A stretch of 12,568 bases of DNA from Alphaproteobacteria bacterium (GTDB lineage Bacteria > Pseudomonadota > Alphaproteobacteria > UBA9219). The notes below the pieces were generated by a model. The model worked only from the letters and a program-made list of their open reading frames with translations, was not told the origin of the DNA and made no database searches. Below, in pieces: positions 1-8,783 of the stretch. Location of the stretch: contig JAGWKW010000017.1 in the NCBI GenBank assembly GCA_028865155.1, positions 1-12,568 on the forward strand, written 5' to 3'. How positions within the stretch are numbered: position 1 is the stretch's first letter; each line of letters begins with the position of its first letter. Position numbers and translations under genes: made by a program.

Positions 1-666
1 CACTATTTCTTCGATCACGACGTGATGATGCTGACCTACACGCGCGGACTGGATCAATTCCTGCCGCGCCTCATCAAGCGCGGATTCGACATTCTGGCCG
101 CAGGCGGTGCCCTGCTGTTTCTCAGCCCCGTTATGCTGGTTGTGGCGCTGCTGGTCAAAAGCGACGGCGGCTCCGTTCTTTTCGGCCATGCCCGCATAGG
201 CTGCAACGGCAAGCCTTTCCTGTGCCTTAAGTTCCGCACCATGAAAACGGACGGCGACGCCATCCTCACCCGCCATCTGGCCGTCGATGCGGCCGCGCGC
301 GCCGAATGGCAAAGCACGCGCAAGCTGCGCCACGATCCCCGCATCACCCACATCGGCCATCTTCTGCGCCGCACCAGCCTTGATGAGATTCCGCAATTCA
401 TCAACGTGCTGCGCGGCCATATGAGCCTGGTCGGGCCGCGCCCCATCGTCGGCGACGAAACCGGCAAATACGACTGCGACATAGCCTATTACTATCGTGT
501 ACGCCCCGGCATTACCGGCTTGTGGCAAGTCAGCGGACGTAGCGACGTGAGCTATGAACGGCGCGTGCATATGGACACATGGTATGTGCGCAACTGGTCG
601 CTGTGGCACGACATCGCGATCATCTGCAAGACGTTCCCTGCTCTCTTGCGCGCGGGGGCTTACTAG
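1..666 (+). CDS. Polyprenyl-phosphate sugar-1-phosphate transferase, WbaP-like (5' truncated by window)
   Basis: Transfers a sugar-1-phosphate from a nucleotide sugar to undecaprenyl phosphate, the first membrane step of exopolysaccharide or O-antigen synthesis. The frame is open to base 1, so the first in-frame ATG (22) is probably internal. Before the membrane segment it reads FFDHDVMMLTYTRG, which resembles the linker before the catalytic half of long WbaP-type enzymes. Visible in order are the basic KRGFDI entry to a hydrophobic re-entrant helix (about bases 88-162), KFRTM at 229-243, the catalytic Asp-Glu pair of SLDEIPQ at 382-387, SLVGPRP, and RPGITGLWQVSGR near the end. All hallmark motifs of the bacterial sugar transferase family are intact. 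The donor sugar cannot be read from the sequence. It is followed by an AT-rich gap and appears unrelated to the signalling genes. A short ExoY-like form starting at 22 is the less likely alternative. Confidence 0.9.
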   Translation, partial: HYFFDHDVMMLTYTRGLDQFLPRLIKRGFDILAAGGALLFLSPVMLVVALLVKSDGGSVLFGHARIGCNGKPFLCLKFRTMKTDGDAILTRHLAVDAAARAEWQSTRKLRHDPRITHIGHLLRRTSLDEIPQFINVLRGHMSLVGPRPIVGDETGKYDCDIAYYYRVRPGITGLWQVSGRSDVSYERRVHMDTWYVRNWSLWHDIAIICKTFPALLRAGAY

Positions 667-711
667 GGTCTGGACCCAATACTTATATATGGCTGTTTTG
701 TAAATCCCGGC

Positions 712-802
712 GGGTATCCTTGGAATGGTAAGGTCATTCACAATAAGAATGTAACTGACTGATATTATGGTCTTTCCATTATTGGGAATAAGGACGATAC
801 CC
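712..802. other. Imperfect long hairpin between genes
   Basis: Within the AT-rich gap 667-833 the two ends pair. GGGTATC at 712-718 matches GATACCC at 796-802 perfectly. An inner arm, 724-737, pairs with 767-780 over 14 positions with one mismatch and two G-U pairs. CCTT at 718-721 can pair with AAGG at 790-793, competing with the outer arm for base 718. The loop is about 29 bases. There is no U-tract, so it is not a classical terminator. It may be a structured transcript end, a decayed miniature inverted-repeat element, or chance. The rest of 667-833 shows nothing recognisable. Confidence 0.3.
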
Positions 803-833
803 CTATTTGTACCACCAATAGCTATTTCCTGTT

Positions 834-1028
834 TTAGTTTAACTGAGCGGGCAGGCATGGCACGTTCCCAAAAGAGCAAAAAACGCAACAGTCGCCCGGA
901 TTGGGTTTCAGGACGGTCTTGCATTGTTCGCATTCGTAAAAGAATGCGCAGGCGTCGGCAGGCATGGTCTCGATCTTCGAATGCCCGCACTTTGGGCATG
1001 TCAGTCTGGATTCAAGAATTATGTTCAT
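834..1028 (-). CDS. GDCCVxC-domain small cysteine-rich protein (orphan copy)
   Basis: A 64-residue protein with nine cysteines. An N-terminal CPKCG pair and a later CEQC pair look like a zinc-ribbon metal site. The signature GDCCVFCSFGNVPC follows. This matches the GDCCVxC (seleno)protein family, in which the second Cys of the CC pair can be selenocysteine and which often lies beside mercury-transport genes. Here TGC/TGT codons encode Cys and there is no in-frame TGA. It is the paralogue of the gene at 11749-11958: 48 of 58 aligned residues are identical and DNA identity is about 87% by eye. This copy has no mer genes beside it. DNA similarity stops at the start codon, so it has lost or never had the mer upstream context. 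No strong Shine-Dalgarno is visible. The biochemical role is unknown; a metal- or thiol-handling function is inference. Confidence 0.8.
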   Translation of the reverse strand: MNIILESRLTCPKCGHSKIETMPADACAFFYECEQCKTVLKPNPGDCCVFCSFGNVPCLPAQLN

Positions 1029-1307
1029 CCCGCTTAACCGCTACTGCCGCCTGGAGCTTATCCCGGAAGAGGCGCAATAGCTGCATGCCCGTCTTTTTCT
1101 TGGATTTGATCTGAAAGATAAAGAAGATATGGAACAGTTGTTTTAATTTGTTCGTATTCTGGAATACATACAATGCCGGATATTGTTAAGTATGCCGCAA
1201 TGTATATAGGGTATAATCATTTATTTAGCAGTCATTGAAGGCGATGGATCATGCGGATGCCCCTATGTCGGGCGGCCCGCATACATATGCTAATCAGGGG
1301 GCCGGCG
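1029..1307. promoter_or_regulatory. AT-rich intergenic region with candidate promoter for RR1
   Basis: It lies between the divergently oriented orphan GDCCVxC gene and RR1. TATAAT at 1212-1217 is a perfect -10 hexamer on the plus strand, about 90 bases before the RR1 start. No good -35 hexamer sits 16-18 bases upstream, so the promoter call is weak or would need an activator. On the minus strand a 24-codon frame (1086 to 1012, starting MQLLRLFRDK) runs into the GDCCVxC gene in another frame. It has no clear ribosome site and I do not call it a gene. Confidence 0.3.
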
Positions 1308-2180
1308 ATGCATATTGCGACCGACAAGACAAAGATCGATTCATTCCTCAGAGGTTTGAACTGTAGCGTTTCCGCCGACCCGGCCTGCTGGCACGATTGG
1401 TATGCGTTGATTATTTCAGCGGCAGCATTGGAAGAAACGCAAAAAAACAAAGTAGCGGCTATAGCGCGCGCCCTGCTGAAAGACTGCGACGGTACCGTTT
1501 TGTGCCTTAACGACGCGGTTCTTGTCGTTGTCGAAAAGAAAGACGGTTTTCTATACCCGGAATTCGTTTCCTCCTTGTGGAAGGAAATGGCCTCGAACGT
1601 ACCGCAAACGGATTCCCATGTCATCGCGGTGTGGGAAGAGAATCAGGAATTATCGGCTTTTCTTGAGCGGCATATCGACCGCGCTTTGCCGACAGCCATG
1701 ACAATGCATGCCGGCTATCCGGCGCTTAAATCCCTCATACCGCATATTGACAGGCTGCTGGCCGCATGGATGTTAACCTGCAAAAACAGGTACGGAAGAA
1801 AGCAGCCGCATATCATGATCGTCGATGACGACCCGGTGACCCGGCATATTCTTACGCATTCCCTGAAGCAGGATTATCCGTTGGTGACGGCGCAAAATGC
1901 GTCCGAAGCCATCGAAAAGCACCTTCTGTTCAGCCCCGACATCATTTTTCTCGATATCGGCTTGCCGGATTGCGATGGGCTTACTTTAGTCGACTATATG
2001 CGCCAGTACGATCCGCAATGCCGGATCGTGATGTTCAGCTCGAACGGCTATCTCGATAACCGGCTTCAGGCGTTTACCGCGGGCGCAAGCGGATTTATTT
2101 CCAAACCCTTTAACAGGCAGGCATTCGAACGCTATATCTCCGGCTGGGTGCCGCAGGAACAAGGGGAAGCGGCCAGATGA
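1308..2180 (+). CDS. Response regulator RR1: novel N-terminal domain + C-terminal receiver
   Basis: A 290-residue cytoplasmic two-component regulator. Residues about 1-125 form a domain I do not recognise, with a buried-strand motif GTVLCLNDAVLVVVEK at 62-77. A helical linker is followed by a receiver domain from about 167. The receiver has acidic residues D173/D174, phospho-acceptor D216 (FLDIGLPDCDG), S244 in the switch-Thr position and K266 (ISKPFN). There is no DNA-binding or enzymatic output domain. I chose ATG 1308 over the in-frame ATG 1251 for two reasons. AGGGGG lies seven bases upstream. The N-domain then begins at the same offset from Met as in the two sister regulators (LxxxL/I at about residue 13). 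The extra residues from 1251 do not look protein-like. It converges with the TonB-receptor gene, whose stop is 46 bases away, and is probably a phosphorelay partner of the kinase at 5084. Confidence 0.85.
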   Translation: MHIATDKTKIDSFLRGLNCSVSADPACWHDWYALIISAAALEETQKNKVAAIARALLKDCDGTVLCLNDAVLVVVEKKDGFLYPEFVSSLWKEMASNVPQTDSHVIAVWEENQELSAFLERHIDRALPTAMTMHAGYPALKSLIPHIDRLLAAWMLTCKNRYGRKQPHIMIVDDDPVTRHILTHSLKQDYPLVTAQNASEAIEKHLLFSPDIIFLDIGLPDCDGLTLVDYMRQYDPQCRIVMFSSNGYLDNRLQAFTAGASGFISKPFNRQAFERYISGWVPQEQGEAAR

Positions 2181-2226
2181 CAGGGAAAAGACAACATAGG
2201 CGCCTGCCCGACGCCTGAGTATTCCC

Positions 2227-4236
2227 CTAGAATTTTCCCGTAAGCGTCAGCAGCGCCTGCCGTTCGATAGCAGGGTATGCGCTTGTCGTAAGATGGTCTT
2301 GAGTCACATTGAAAAACGATGCCGCAACCGTCACATGGTCGCTGACCTTATAGCCGATACGCCCGCCCATCGTGAAGTAGCCGGCGGTTGCCACCAATGT
2401 CGGGTTGCTGCCGATCGACACTGTTCGCAGCATATCGGTCGAAGTCGCGTATTGGCCGTGGGCATCGAATTCCCAAGGGCCGGTCGTATAACCGCCCCAT
2501 AAACGGAAATGATGTTCCGGCGCTGATCCCGAGTAATGGAGCCCTGCCGCCGCTAAACCCGAGTCGCGCACTTCCGCCAGACTGTAGCTCGCGTCCCAGT
2601 GAAACCCGGAAGGATGCTTGCCCTTGATTTCGATCTCACCGCCCCATCCCTGGCTGTCGCCGACATTGGTGGGGTACGACAAGTAGCCATTGGCGCCGGT
2701 TCCTTCCGAACCCAGCACGGTGGGATAGGCGATAAGATCGTGGTTGATTTCGTAATAGGTCGAGAATTTTAATTTGGAGAAGATCGACGGAACCTTGCGG
2801 TCGTAGCCGAGTTCATAATCCTCGACGACCGTCGGTTTAAGATTAGGGTTGCCGAAAGTATTGACTTTGACCCCGCCGCCGAGATTGAGAACGTTGTTAT
2901 AGCCGTTTTCAATCTCGCTCGGATCCTGCACGCCGCGGCCATAAGTCGCGCGCAGCGTGTCCAGATTGGTCATTTTGTAGACCAGCCCCGCATTGGCGGA
3001 GACCGTGTTATAAGTCTGGCCGTAGGCATTTTTGGGGAAATAGCTGTCCGCCACCAGCGTGCCGTTCATCGCCGTATCGTTGCGTTCGAGACGCAGGGCG
3101 TTGGTCATCGACAATTTGTCGGTTATCTGCCATAGCCATGTGCCGCCGATAGCATAGCTATCTTCGGCGAATTGCGGGTACTGGTAGGGCATGTTGTTCG
3201 ACTTGAAATCCTTGTGCCGGTATTCGAGCATGGCGCGGAAAGTATTGTCGGCGCCGACCCTGAACTGATCTTCCAGTTGGCTGACGATAAGCGTGTTGGC
3301 GTCCGTTATATTGGGCGCATAGGTCATATCGAGATAATAGTGATTGATGTAGTTATTGTTGCGTATAAGTCCGTAGGGCGTTTGCCAGTTAAACCCCGCC
3401 CCCGCCGAGTAGCTGGTCATCTGGATCGGCACCAGGCCATAGACGAAGTCGGCTTCGTTGCCGCTTTTGTCGGTGTAATTCGCTTCGGTATTGATTTGCA
3501 GATCATTGTTGACTTTAAAAACGGAGCTTTGCGCCGCATAGCGATGATAGGGATGCTTGATTTCTCCGGGAACTTCTCCCGACGGCCGCGCGGTGTCGAA
3601 TTCGTCCATCGCCAACCCGCCCGCCGAGAATTTGACGCCGCCATGCCCGTCCAGCCCGAAGGTCGTCGTCGCGTCGCCTGTCACTTCGTTTTGCGTGCCG
3701 ATACTGGCACTGACGGTGTTGTCTTTGTCGTAAAGCGGGCTATAGGTAATGATATTGATGACGCCGCCGGTCGCGTTCGAGCCGAACAGGGCCGAACTCG
3801 CGCCCTTCACCACTTCGATCTGGCGAATGTCGTCGATATTCACCGGCAAATTATCCCAGTTCATGCGCGAGTAATCGTCGATAAAAACCTGACGCCCGTC
3901 GATCAGCACCAAAAGGCGGGGCTGGTATGGCTGCTGGTAACCGCGCACGCCGACATCCCACGTGTTGGCTCCTTCCTGCAGGATGTCGAGTCCAGGAACG
4001 CGCGACAGGATTTCAGGGATGCTGCGGCTACCGGAACGGCGAATTTCATCGGCAGTGATAATCGTCATGTCGGCGGCGACGTCGCTGGCCCGCTGCGGCG
4101 TGCCGGTCGCGCTGGTCGTGATCGGCTCGCCGAACAGGGATTCCAGGGAACCGTAATCGACCGCCTGCGCCCGCGCCGGAGCGCTGTATCCGCTCAGCGC
4201 GACAATCCCGGAAATGATCAGAAGGCTTTTTCGCAT
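2227..4236 (-). CDS. TonB-dependent outer-membrane receptor
   Basis: A 669-residue outer-membrane beta-barrel with a periplasmic plug. The precursor starts MRKSLLIISGIVALSGYSAP and has a signal peptide with likely cleavage after ARA or near AQA. The plug (about residues 45-165) contains the typical DMTIITADEIRRSGSRSIPE run, RLLVLIDGRQV, IEVVKGASSALFGSNATGG and VINIIT. The chain ends in Phe (LTLTGKF), as expected for BAM-inserted barrels. The LESLFGEPITTSA opening resembles receptors that travel with YfiR-like proteins and sensor kinases. The substrate cannot be inferred. ATG 4236 is preferred over in-frame codons further upstream, because it gives the signal peptide and has GGAG in TGAGGAG just upstream. 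That site overlaps the stop of the yfiR-like gene (11-base gap), so the two are probably translationally coupled. No extended N-terminal anti-sigma-interacting domain is present. Confidence 0.92.
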   Translation of the reverse strand: MRKSLLIISGIVALSGYSAPARAQAVDYGSLESLFGEPITTSATGTPQRASDVAADMTIITADEIRRSGSRSIPEILSRVPGLDILQEGANTWDVGVRGYQQPYQPRLLVLIDGRQVFIDDYSRMNWDNLPVNIDDIRQIEVVKGASSALFGSNATGGVINIITYSPLYDKDNTVSASIGTQNEVTGDATTTFGLDGHGGVKFSAGGLAMDEFDTARPSGEVPGEIKHPYHRYAAQSSVFKVNNDLQINTEANYTDKSGNEADFVYGLVPIQMTSYSAGAGFNWQTPYGLIRNNNYINHYYLDMTYAPNITDANTLIVSQLEDQFRVGADNTFRAMLEYRHKDFKSNNMPYQYPQFAEDSYAIGGTWLWQITDKLSMTNALRLERNDTAMNGTLVADSYFPKNAYGQTYNTVSANAGLVYKMTNLDTLRATYGRGVQDPSEIENGYNNVLNLGGGVKVNTFGNPNLKPTVVEDYELGYDRKVPSIFSKLKFSTYYEINHDLIAYPTVLGSEGTGANGYLSYPTNVGDSQGWGGEIEIKGKHPSGFHWDASYSLAEVRDSGLAAAGLHYSGSAPEHHFRLWGGYTTGPWEFDAHGQYATSTDMLRTVSIGSNPTLVATAGYFTMGGRIGYKVSDHVTVAASFFNVTQDHLTTSAYPAIERQALLTLTGKF

Positions 4237-4247
4237 GCGCTTTCTCC

Positions 4248-4796
4248 TCACATCGACCCGACCTGTTTGGCCAGCATCGTGAATGCCGACACGAAGCTGA
4301 TTCTTGCCCTGCCGGCGGCGGCAGGGCTGTAATAGACCTCCACCCGCGGTTTGGAGACGACGCCGAGGATGCAATCGTCGGTTTTGACGCAGTCGATGTT
4401 CGTGCAAATGGTCAAAACGCCTGCGGCGGAAGCGCCATTGCCGATACGCCGGTCATCCGCCGAGGGAATTCCGTCCGCAAGAAACGCGATTTGTTTTCCA
4501 TTCAACTTTGTAAGCTCGGCCACATCCACCATCGACGCGACAAGCTTGATGTTGCCGGGCGCTTCAAGACCGCCATCGATAATCGATTGGATGCTTTCCG
4601 CATCGGCTTTCGATTCAGGGCTGGCGGAATCGTAAACAATCGCGACCTTGGCCGGATTTGTCATTTTATTCGTAAGCAAGGGAAGCGTTTTCAGCGCGAC
4701 CGCCAGATCGAAACGATCCGTTGCTTGCGCCGGGTATCCTGTCAGCAGGGCAAGGCACAAGAGGCCAGCAGCGCTCAAAATCTGTGCTTTTTTCAT
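4248..4796 (-). CDS. Periplasmic YfiR-like (DUF4154) protein
   Basis: A 182-residue exported protein. The signal peptide is about residues 1-25 (charged MKKAQ, hydrophobic core, cleavage near AQA). The fold pattern fits YfiR/DUF4154. VAIVYDSASPESKADA comes early, followed by IAFLADG, AGVLTI, then KPRVEVYYSPAAAGRARISF and a terminal AFTMLAKQV helix. YfiR in Pseudomonas is a redox-responsive periplasmic inhibitor of the cyclase YfiN; relatives are often encoded with TonB-dependent receptors and membrane sensor proteins. Here the partner would be the divergent kinase; this is inference. The oddity is three closely spaced cysteines, C131, C136 and C142, in an acidic stretch, a candidate disulfide or metal site. 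It is the first gene of a two-gene unit with the receptor. No strong Shine-Dalgarno precedes ATG 4796. Family assignment is from remembered pattern, not alignment. Confidence 0.72.
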   Translation of the reverse strand: MKKAQILSAAGLLCLALLTGYPAQATDRFDLAVALKTLPLLTNKMTNPAKVAIVYDSASPESKADAESIQSIIDGGLEAPGNIKLVASMVDVAELTKLNGKQIAFLADGIPSADDRRIGNGASAAGVLTICTNIDCVKTDDCILGVVSKPRVEVYYSPAAAGRARISFVSAFTMLAKQVGSM

Positions 4797-5083
4797 CTAG
4801 GAACTCTGAACGAATCAACTGGGCAAGAACAGAACTATACTCAAGGTGAGCTTACATTCATCTGAACGACCGATAAAATCCGCTTTAAAATAGAAATTGC
4901 GAGAATCAGTTGCATATAAGTGACGGTTTCGGGAATACGAACCGCCTGCCCGCGCATACTTCTGCGTTACCCATTGGAAAACCGGTTCGCTTCGGCGAGA
5001 CTGACGGTGACGAATCAAGGACTTCGTGCGGCCTTGCTTCGTTCCGCGCACCCCCTCACACCGGCTGTTCCGTAACGACCTCC
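4797..5083. promoter_or_regulatory. Divergent intergenic region, yfiR-like/receptor unit versus hybrid kinase
   Basis: These 287 bases separate the back-to-back yfiR-like and kinase genes, so both promoters should lie here. A minus-strand TATAGT (4834-4839) is a fair -10 for the yfiR-like unit, but no convincing -35 is visible. For the kinase, an AT-rich patch at about 4870-4900 is the likeliest promoter area. The kinase frame stays open back through 4910, where a TTG could start translation. If it does, most of this region is coding and the shared regulatory space shrinks to about 113 bases. Confidence 0.35.
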
Positions 5084-8000
5084 ATGCTCGAACATTTTTT
5101 TACATACGGCCCGATCCCGGCGCATACCGAAACGGGTGTGTATGAACCGTTTCTGGTGTTGGTCTCCTATCTCGTAGCGAGTTTCGGTTCTTACACCGGT
5201 CTTACGCTCGCCGCCGCGATGGCGAACGCGCCGAACCGGAAAATTCGCAACCTTATGCATGTATGCGGCGCGTTTGCTTTGGGCAGCGGCATATGGTCGA
5301 TGCATTTCATCGGCATGCTGGCTTTCAAAATGAAAATGGCCGTAGCCTACGATCCGTTGTTGACTGCAGCCTCCATGATAATCGCCATTATCGTTGCCGG
5401 CGCCGTTCTGACCATAACCCGATCCGAGCGGCTTTCGGCCTGGAAGCTGATGGGCGGCGCGATATTATTGGGCATTGCCATCTGCGCCATGCACTATACC
5501 GGCATGGCGGCAATGATCATGGATGCCGACCTGCGCTATAAACCGGGATTGTTTTTTCTTTCCGTCGCCATCGCGGTGACAGCCTCCGGCGCCGCCTTAT
5601 GGATCGTTTTCTCGTTAGGGCGACGCATCAAAAGCAAAATACGCTACGCCTGGCGAACGCTGGCGGCTTTGGTCATGGGGGCGGCGATTTGCGGCATGCA
5701 TTACACGGGCATGGCGGCGGCGGTTTTTATTCCATTCGCCCATTGCCGCCACGATCCGAACCAGAGTTTCGATACGCTGGCCTTCGCCATTACCGCCGTT
5801 ACCAGCGTCGTTTTCGCCATTGCGCTTGTTTTTGCGCTCGCTTTCGAAGGGCGGTCCGCCAGCGCGGCAAAAAAGGACAATCCGTTTCCGGTCAAGCTCC
5901 TTGGATTCTCTTTGTTGCTGACCCTGCTGGCCGTTTTATGGGCCAGCGGCAGCAGTTTCTATATCGATCATGAGATGAAACACGAGATTCGCAGGGATAT
6001 CGAAATCAGCAATATGGGCGACCAGATCGTTTACATCGACACGATCATAGCGAATGCCCTGCAAAGATTCGCGGTAACCGGCAACCCAAAATGGAAGACC
6101 ATATATGACAATAATACGCGCGCTTTAAACAATGTCGTCGGCAAGCTGAAAGCGGCCACGCTTGACCGAAACGGGCCAAGCGACAAGGAAAAAGTCGCCA
6201 TATACCAGCTGGCCCAGAGACTCGATAAAAATACGGATTTCTTTTTGCAGGCTACGGAGGCAAAAGTTCTCGACTTGGCGTCCGCAGGCAAGCTTGGCGA
6301 AGCGCAGGCTTTGCTAAACGGGCAAGACTATACGGCGCGCAGGCAGGATTACTCGAGTGATGTCCATCAATTGGGCGAAGATACAAGCGCCGTCTTGTCG
6401 CAAACATCGGCCTCCCTTGGCAGGGAGATTTCCTATACCTTCTATCTGGGCTTTATCGTCATTACGGTCCTGCCGATCGCCTGGTATTTTTCGTTCAATA
6501 GCGTGCGCCGCTGGCGCGAAGAACTCGAGAACGCCAGAAAAGCCCTGATCGCCAACGAAAAGCAGCTGCGCGGCAATGAAAGGCAGCTGCAAAGATATAT
6601 CGGCGAGATCGAAATGTCGCAGACCGAGGCCATGCGGGCGCGCAAAGAGGCAGAAAAAGAGGCGCGGACGGTCACCCTGCTCCGCAGCGTTGCCGCCACG
6701 GCGAACAAGACGTCGAATATCGACGAAGCCATTGAAACCGTATTGAAGCTCATGTGCGACTATATGGATTCCCCCGTCGGGCACGCCTATATTCTGGATG
6801 CTCGGAACGACGTCTTGCAGCCGACGGGCTTATGGCACGTGCAGGACAAAGAATCGTATAAAGACTTTGTCGACGTTGCGGAAAAAACGAAATTCGGGCG
6901 CGGCATCGGGCTTCCGGGGCAGGTGTGGGACAAGCGAATTCCCATATGGACGACGAATCTGGCCGAAGACCCGACCTTTCCGCGGCTTTATTACCGCGCC
7001 GATCTCGGTGTCAAATCCGGCCTGGCCTTTCCTTTGATCGTGCATGACGAAGTTGCTTACGTCCTGGAATTCTTTTTTGCCCAGGTCACCAAAGTCAACG
7101 ACGAACTGCTTTACGCCATGCAGGAAATCGGCAATCAGCTGGTGCATGTCGTTGAACGCGCGCAGGCCGAAGACGCGCTGAGAGACGCGAAAAACGCGGC
7201 CGAAAAAGCGAATGCGTCAAAAAGCGAATTTCTCGCCAACATGTCGCATGAATTGCGCACGCCGCTGAACAGCATCCTGGGCATGCTGCGCCTGTTGAAA
7301 GAAGGAAAGCTCGGCGACGAGAAATACGGCCTCGCCGAAGAATATGGCCTTGCCGACATCGCGTTTCGTTCTTCGGTCAACCTGCTGGAAATCGTCAACG
7401 ATATTCTCGATCTTTCGAAGATCGAAGCCGGGGAGATGAAGCTGGAACGCGTCGGGATGGATTTGATCTATATGCTCGACAGCACAGTTGCTGCGCTCGG
7501 CCATGCGGCGAAAGAAAAACGCCTTTTTCTCGTGCAGCACAAAGAAAACGAAAATTTCCCGTATGTTCTTGGAGATCCGACCCGCCTTATGCGGGTGCTT
7601 GTCAATCTGATCGGCAACGCGATTAAATACACCGATGAGGGCCGCGTCGACATAAAGTCTTTTTGCAAAAAAGTTGATGACACGCATGTGGAATTTCGCT
7701 GCGAAATAATGGACACAGGCATAGGGATACTTAAGGAAAAGCAGCGGCACATTTTCGAAAAATTTATTCAAGCCGACACGTCCACGACCCGGAAATATGG
7801 CGGCACAGGCCTCGGCCTCGCCATCACCAAGCAATTGGTCGAGTTAATGGGCGGAACCATAGGCGTGGAAAGCGAAGTCGGCGTGGGATCCACCTTCTGG
7901 TTTACGATCGTTTTCGAAACCACCGATCAAGTGACTAAAGAAAAACAGATCCGCAAGAAAAAAATGCTGTCCGGCAGCATTCTTCCTGAGCGCGTGCGCA

Positions 8001-8746
8001 TTCTGGTCGCGGAAGATCACCCCATGAACCAGATGCTCATCACTAAACTGCTTAAAAAATTCGGCGTAAGTTCTTTTGAAATCGCCGGAAACGGCGCCGA
8101 GGCCCTTAAACGCTATCAGGAGGCGCCGTGGGATGTCGTCCTTATGGATTGCTTCATGCCGGAAAAGAACGGTTATGAAACCACCAAGGAAATAAGGGCT
8201 CTTGAAAAAGGAACGGATAAACATGTTCCCATCGTCGCCATGACCGCCAACGCAATGGTGGGGGAAAAGGAAAAATGCCTTCGCTATGGCATGGATGAAT
8301 ATATCAGCAAGCCCATCGGGATGGACGAATTAAAAGAAATCCTCGGCCAATGGATACGGTTTGACGATCTTGCTAAAACAGAAGAGGCTGACATGCCGGA
8401 ACTTGCCGAAGGCGCCCCCCTCGATTTATCCCAACTGCGAAGCTTCTCGGAAGGCGACGTGGAAATGGAAAAGGAATTGACGCGCGTTTTTACGGAACAA
8501 TCCGATAAAAACTTGAAAACGCTCGCCGATGCCCTGACAAGCGGCGACATGAAAGCATGGCAAGATGCCGGGCACATGTTCAAAGGCGGGGCTTTGGGCA
8601 TCGGGGCAGTGAAGCTTGCCGAATTCTGCAGCGCGGCCCAGCATTTCGACGGAACGCCGCAAGATCAAGCGGCATTATTCGAGAAAATAAATCGCGAATA
8701 TGCGCGGGTCAAAGAGCATCTTCAAAAAATCGGGTTGTTATCCTAG
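5084..8746 (+). CDS. Hybrid sensor histidine kinase: MHYT - periplasmic helical sensor - GAF - HisKA - HATPase - REC - Hpt
   Basis: A 1220-residue inner-membrane phosphorelay kinase. The N-terminal MHYT domain has about seven helices, with MHF at 73 and MHYTGM at 136 and 205; these His/Met motifs are proposed metal or gas sensors. A transmembrane helix at about 272-289 and another at about 450-472 enclose a roughly 160-residue helical periplasmic region resembling CHASE3 or four-helix sensors. A coiled coil and a GAF-like domain (about 535-690) follow. HisKA has H722 in [10 protein letters not shown]. The ATPase has the N-box around 840, DTGIGI at about 876 and GTGLGL at about 908. REC carries D1022 (LMDCFMP) and Hpt carries H1164 ([13 protein letters not shown]). 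All catalytic residues are present. ATG 5084 is chosen because [12 protein letters not shown] is the usual MHYT-kinase opening, although no good ribosome site precedes it. A TTG at 4910 would add 58 unconserved-looking residues. It converges with RR2, whose stop is 37 bases away. Confidence 0.9.
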   Translation: MLEHFFTYGPIPAHTETGVYEPFLVLVSYLVASFGSYTGLTLAAAMANAPNRKIRNLMHVCGAFALGSGIWSMHFIGMLAFKMKMAVAYDPLLTAASMIIAIIVAGAVLTITRSERLSAWKLMGGAILLGIAICAMHYTGMAAMIMDADLRYKPGLFFLSVAIAVTASGAALWIVFSLGRRIKSKIRYAWRTLAALVMGAAICGMHYTGMAAAVFIPFAHCRHDPNQSFDTLAFAITAVTSVVFAIALVFALAFEGRSASAAKKDNPFPVKLLGFSLLLTLLAVLWASGSSFYIDHEMKHEIRRDIEISNMGDQIVYIDTIIANALQRFAVTGNPKWKTIYDNNTRALNNVVGKLKAATLDRNGPSDKEKVAIYQLAQRLDKNTDFFLQATEAKVLDLASAGKLGEAQALLNGQDYTARRQDYSSDVHQLGEDTSAVLSQTSASLGREISYTFYLGFIVITVLPIAWYFSFNSVRRWREELENARKALIANEKQLRGNERQLQRYIGEIEMSQTEAMRARKEAEKEARTVTLLRSVAATANKTSNIDEAIETVLKLMCDYMDSPVGHAYILDARNDVLQPTGLWHVQDKESYKDFVDVAEKTKFGRGIGLPGQVWDKRIPIWTTNLAEDPTFPRLYYRADLGVKSGLAFPLIVHDEVAYVLEFFFAQVTKVNDELLYAMQEIGNQLVHVVERAQAEDALRDAKNAAEKANASKSEFLANMSHELRTPLNSILGMLRLLKEGKLGDEKYGLAEEYGLADIAFRSSVNLLEIVNDILDLSKIEAGEMKLERVGMDLIYMLDSTVAALGHAAKEKRLFLVQHKENENFPYVLGDPTRLMRVLVNLIGNAIKYTDEGRVDIKSFCKKVDDTHVEFRCEIMDTGIGILKEKQRHIFEKFIQADTSTTRKYGGTGLGLAITKQLVELMGGTIGVESEVGVGSTFWFTIVFETTDQVTKEKQIRKKKMLSGSILPERVRILVAEDHPMNQMLITKLLKKFGVSSFEIAGNGAEALKRYQEAPWDVVLMDCFMPEKNGYETTKEIRALEKGTDKHVPIVAMTANAMVGEKEKCLRYGMDEYISKPIGMDELKEILGQWIRFDDLAKTEEADMPELAEGAPLDLSQLRSFSEGDVEMEKELTRVFTEQSDKNLKTLADALTSGDMKAWQDAGHMFKGGALGIGAVKLAEFCSAAQHFDGTPQDQAALFEKINREYARVKEHLQKIGLLS

Positions 8747-8783
8747 ATCGCGCGTGGTGCGCATAACCCTTCTTCCCTGCGCC

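Noticed and set aside
666..677. GGGTCTGGACCC palindrome at the end of the sugar-transferase gene
   Set aside because: The 5-bp arms with a 2-base centre and no T-run following do not make a functional terminator. Such short palindromes are expected by chance.
1012..1086. A 24-codon minus-strand frame (MQLLRLFRDK...) overlapping the start of the orphan GDCCVxC gene
   Set aside because: It has no ribosome site, no counterpart at the mer-linked copy, and is too short to judge. It may be a remnant of a former upstream gene.
767..1114. A 115-codon plus-strand frame across the orphan GDCCVxC gene
   Set aside because: It reads the antisense of a gene with a clear protein signature and a paralogue. 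The paralogous locus gives a similar shadow (11769-12134), as expected from DNA duplication.
1251..1307. Alternative RR1 start at ATG 1251
   Set aside because: GAAGG lies upstream, but the 19 extra residues have no counterpart in RR2 or RR3, and the 1308 start places the shared domain at the same offset in all three.
2198..2216. AGGCG/CGCCT hairpin between the convergent RR1 and receptor genes
   Set aside because: The stem has only 5 bp with a 9-base loop and no T-tract on either strand, too weak to call a terminator.
3172..4332. A 386-codon open frame on the plus strand
   Set aside because: It lies antisense across the receptor gene, whose plug, barrel and signal peptide are unmistakable. 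Its translation is rich in Arg/Val/His and has no domain character, which is a GC-codon shadow.
7217..7834. A 205-codon open frame on the minus strand
   Set aside because: It is antisense to the HisKA/ATPase part of the kinase, with no recognisable domain. It is a shadow of the conserved coding frame.
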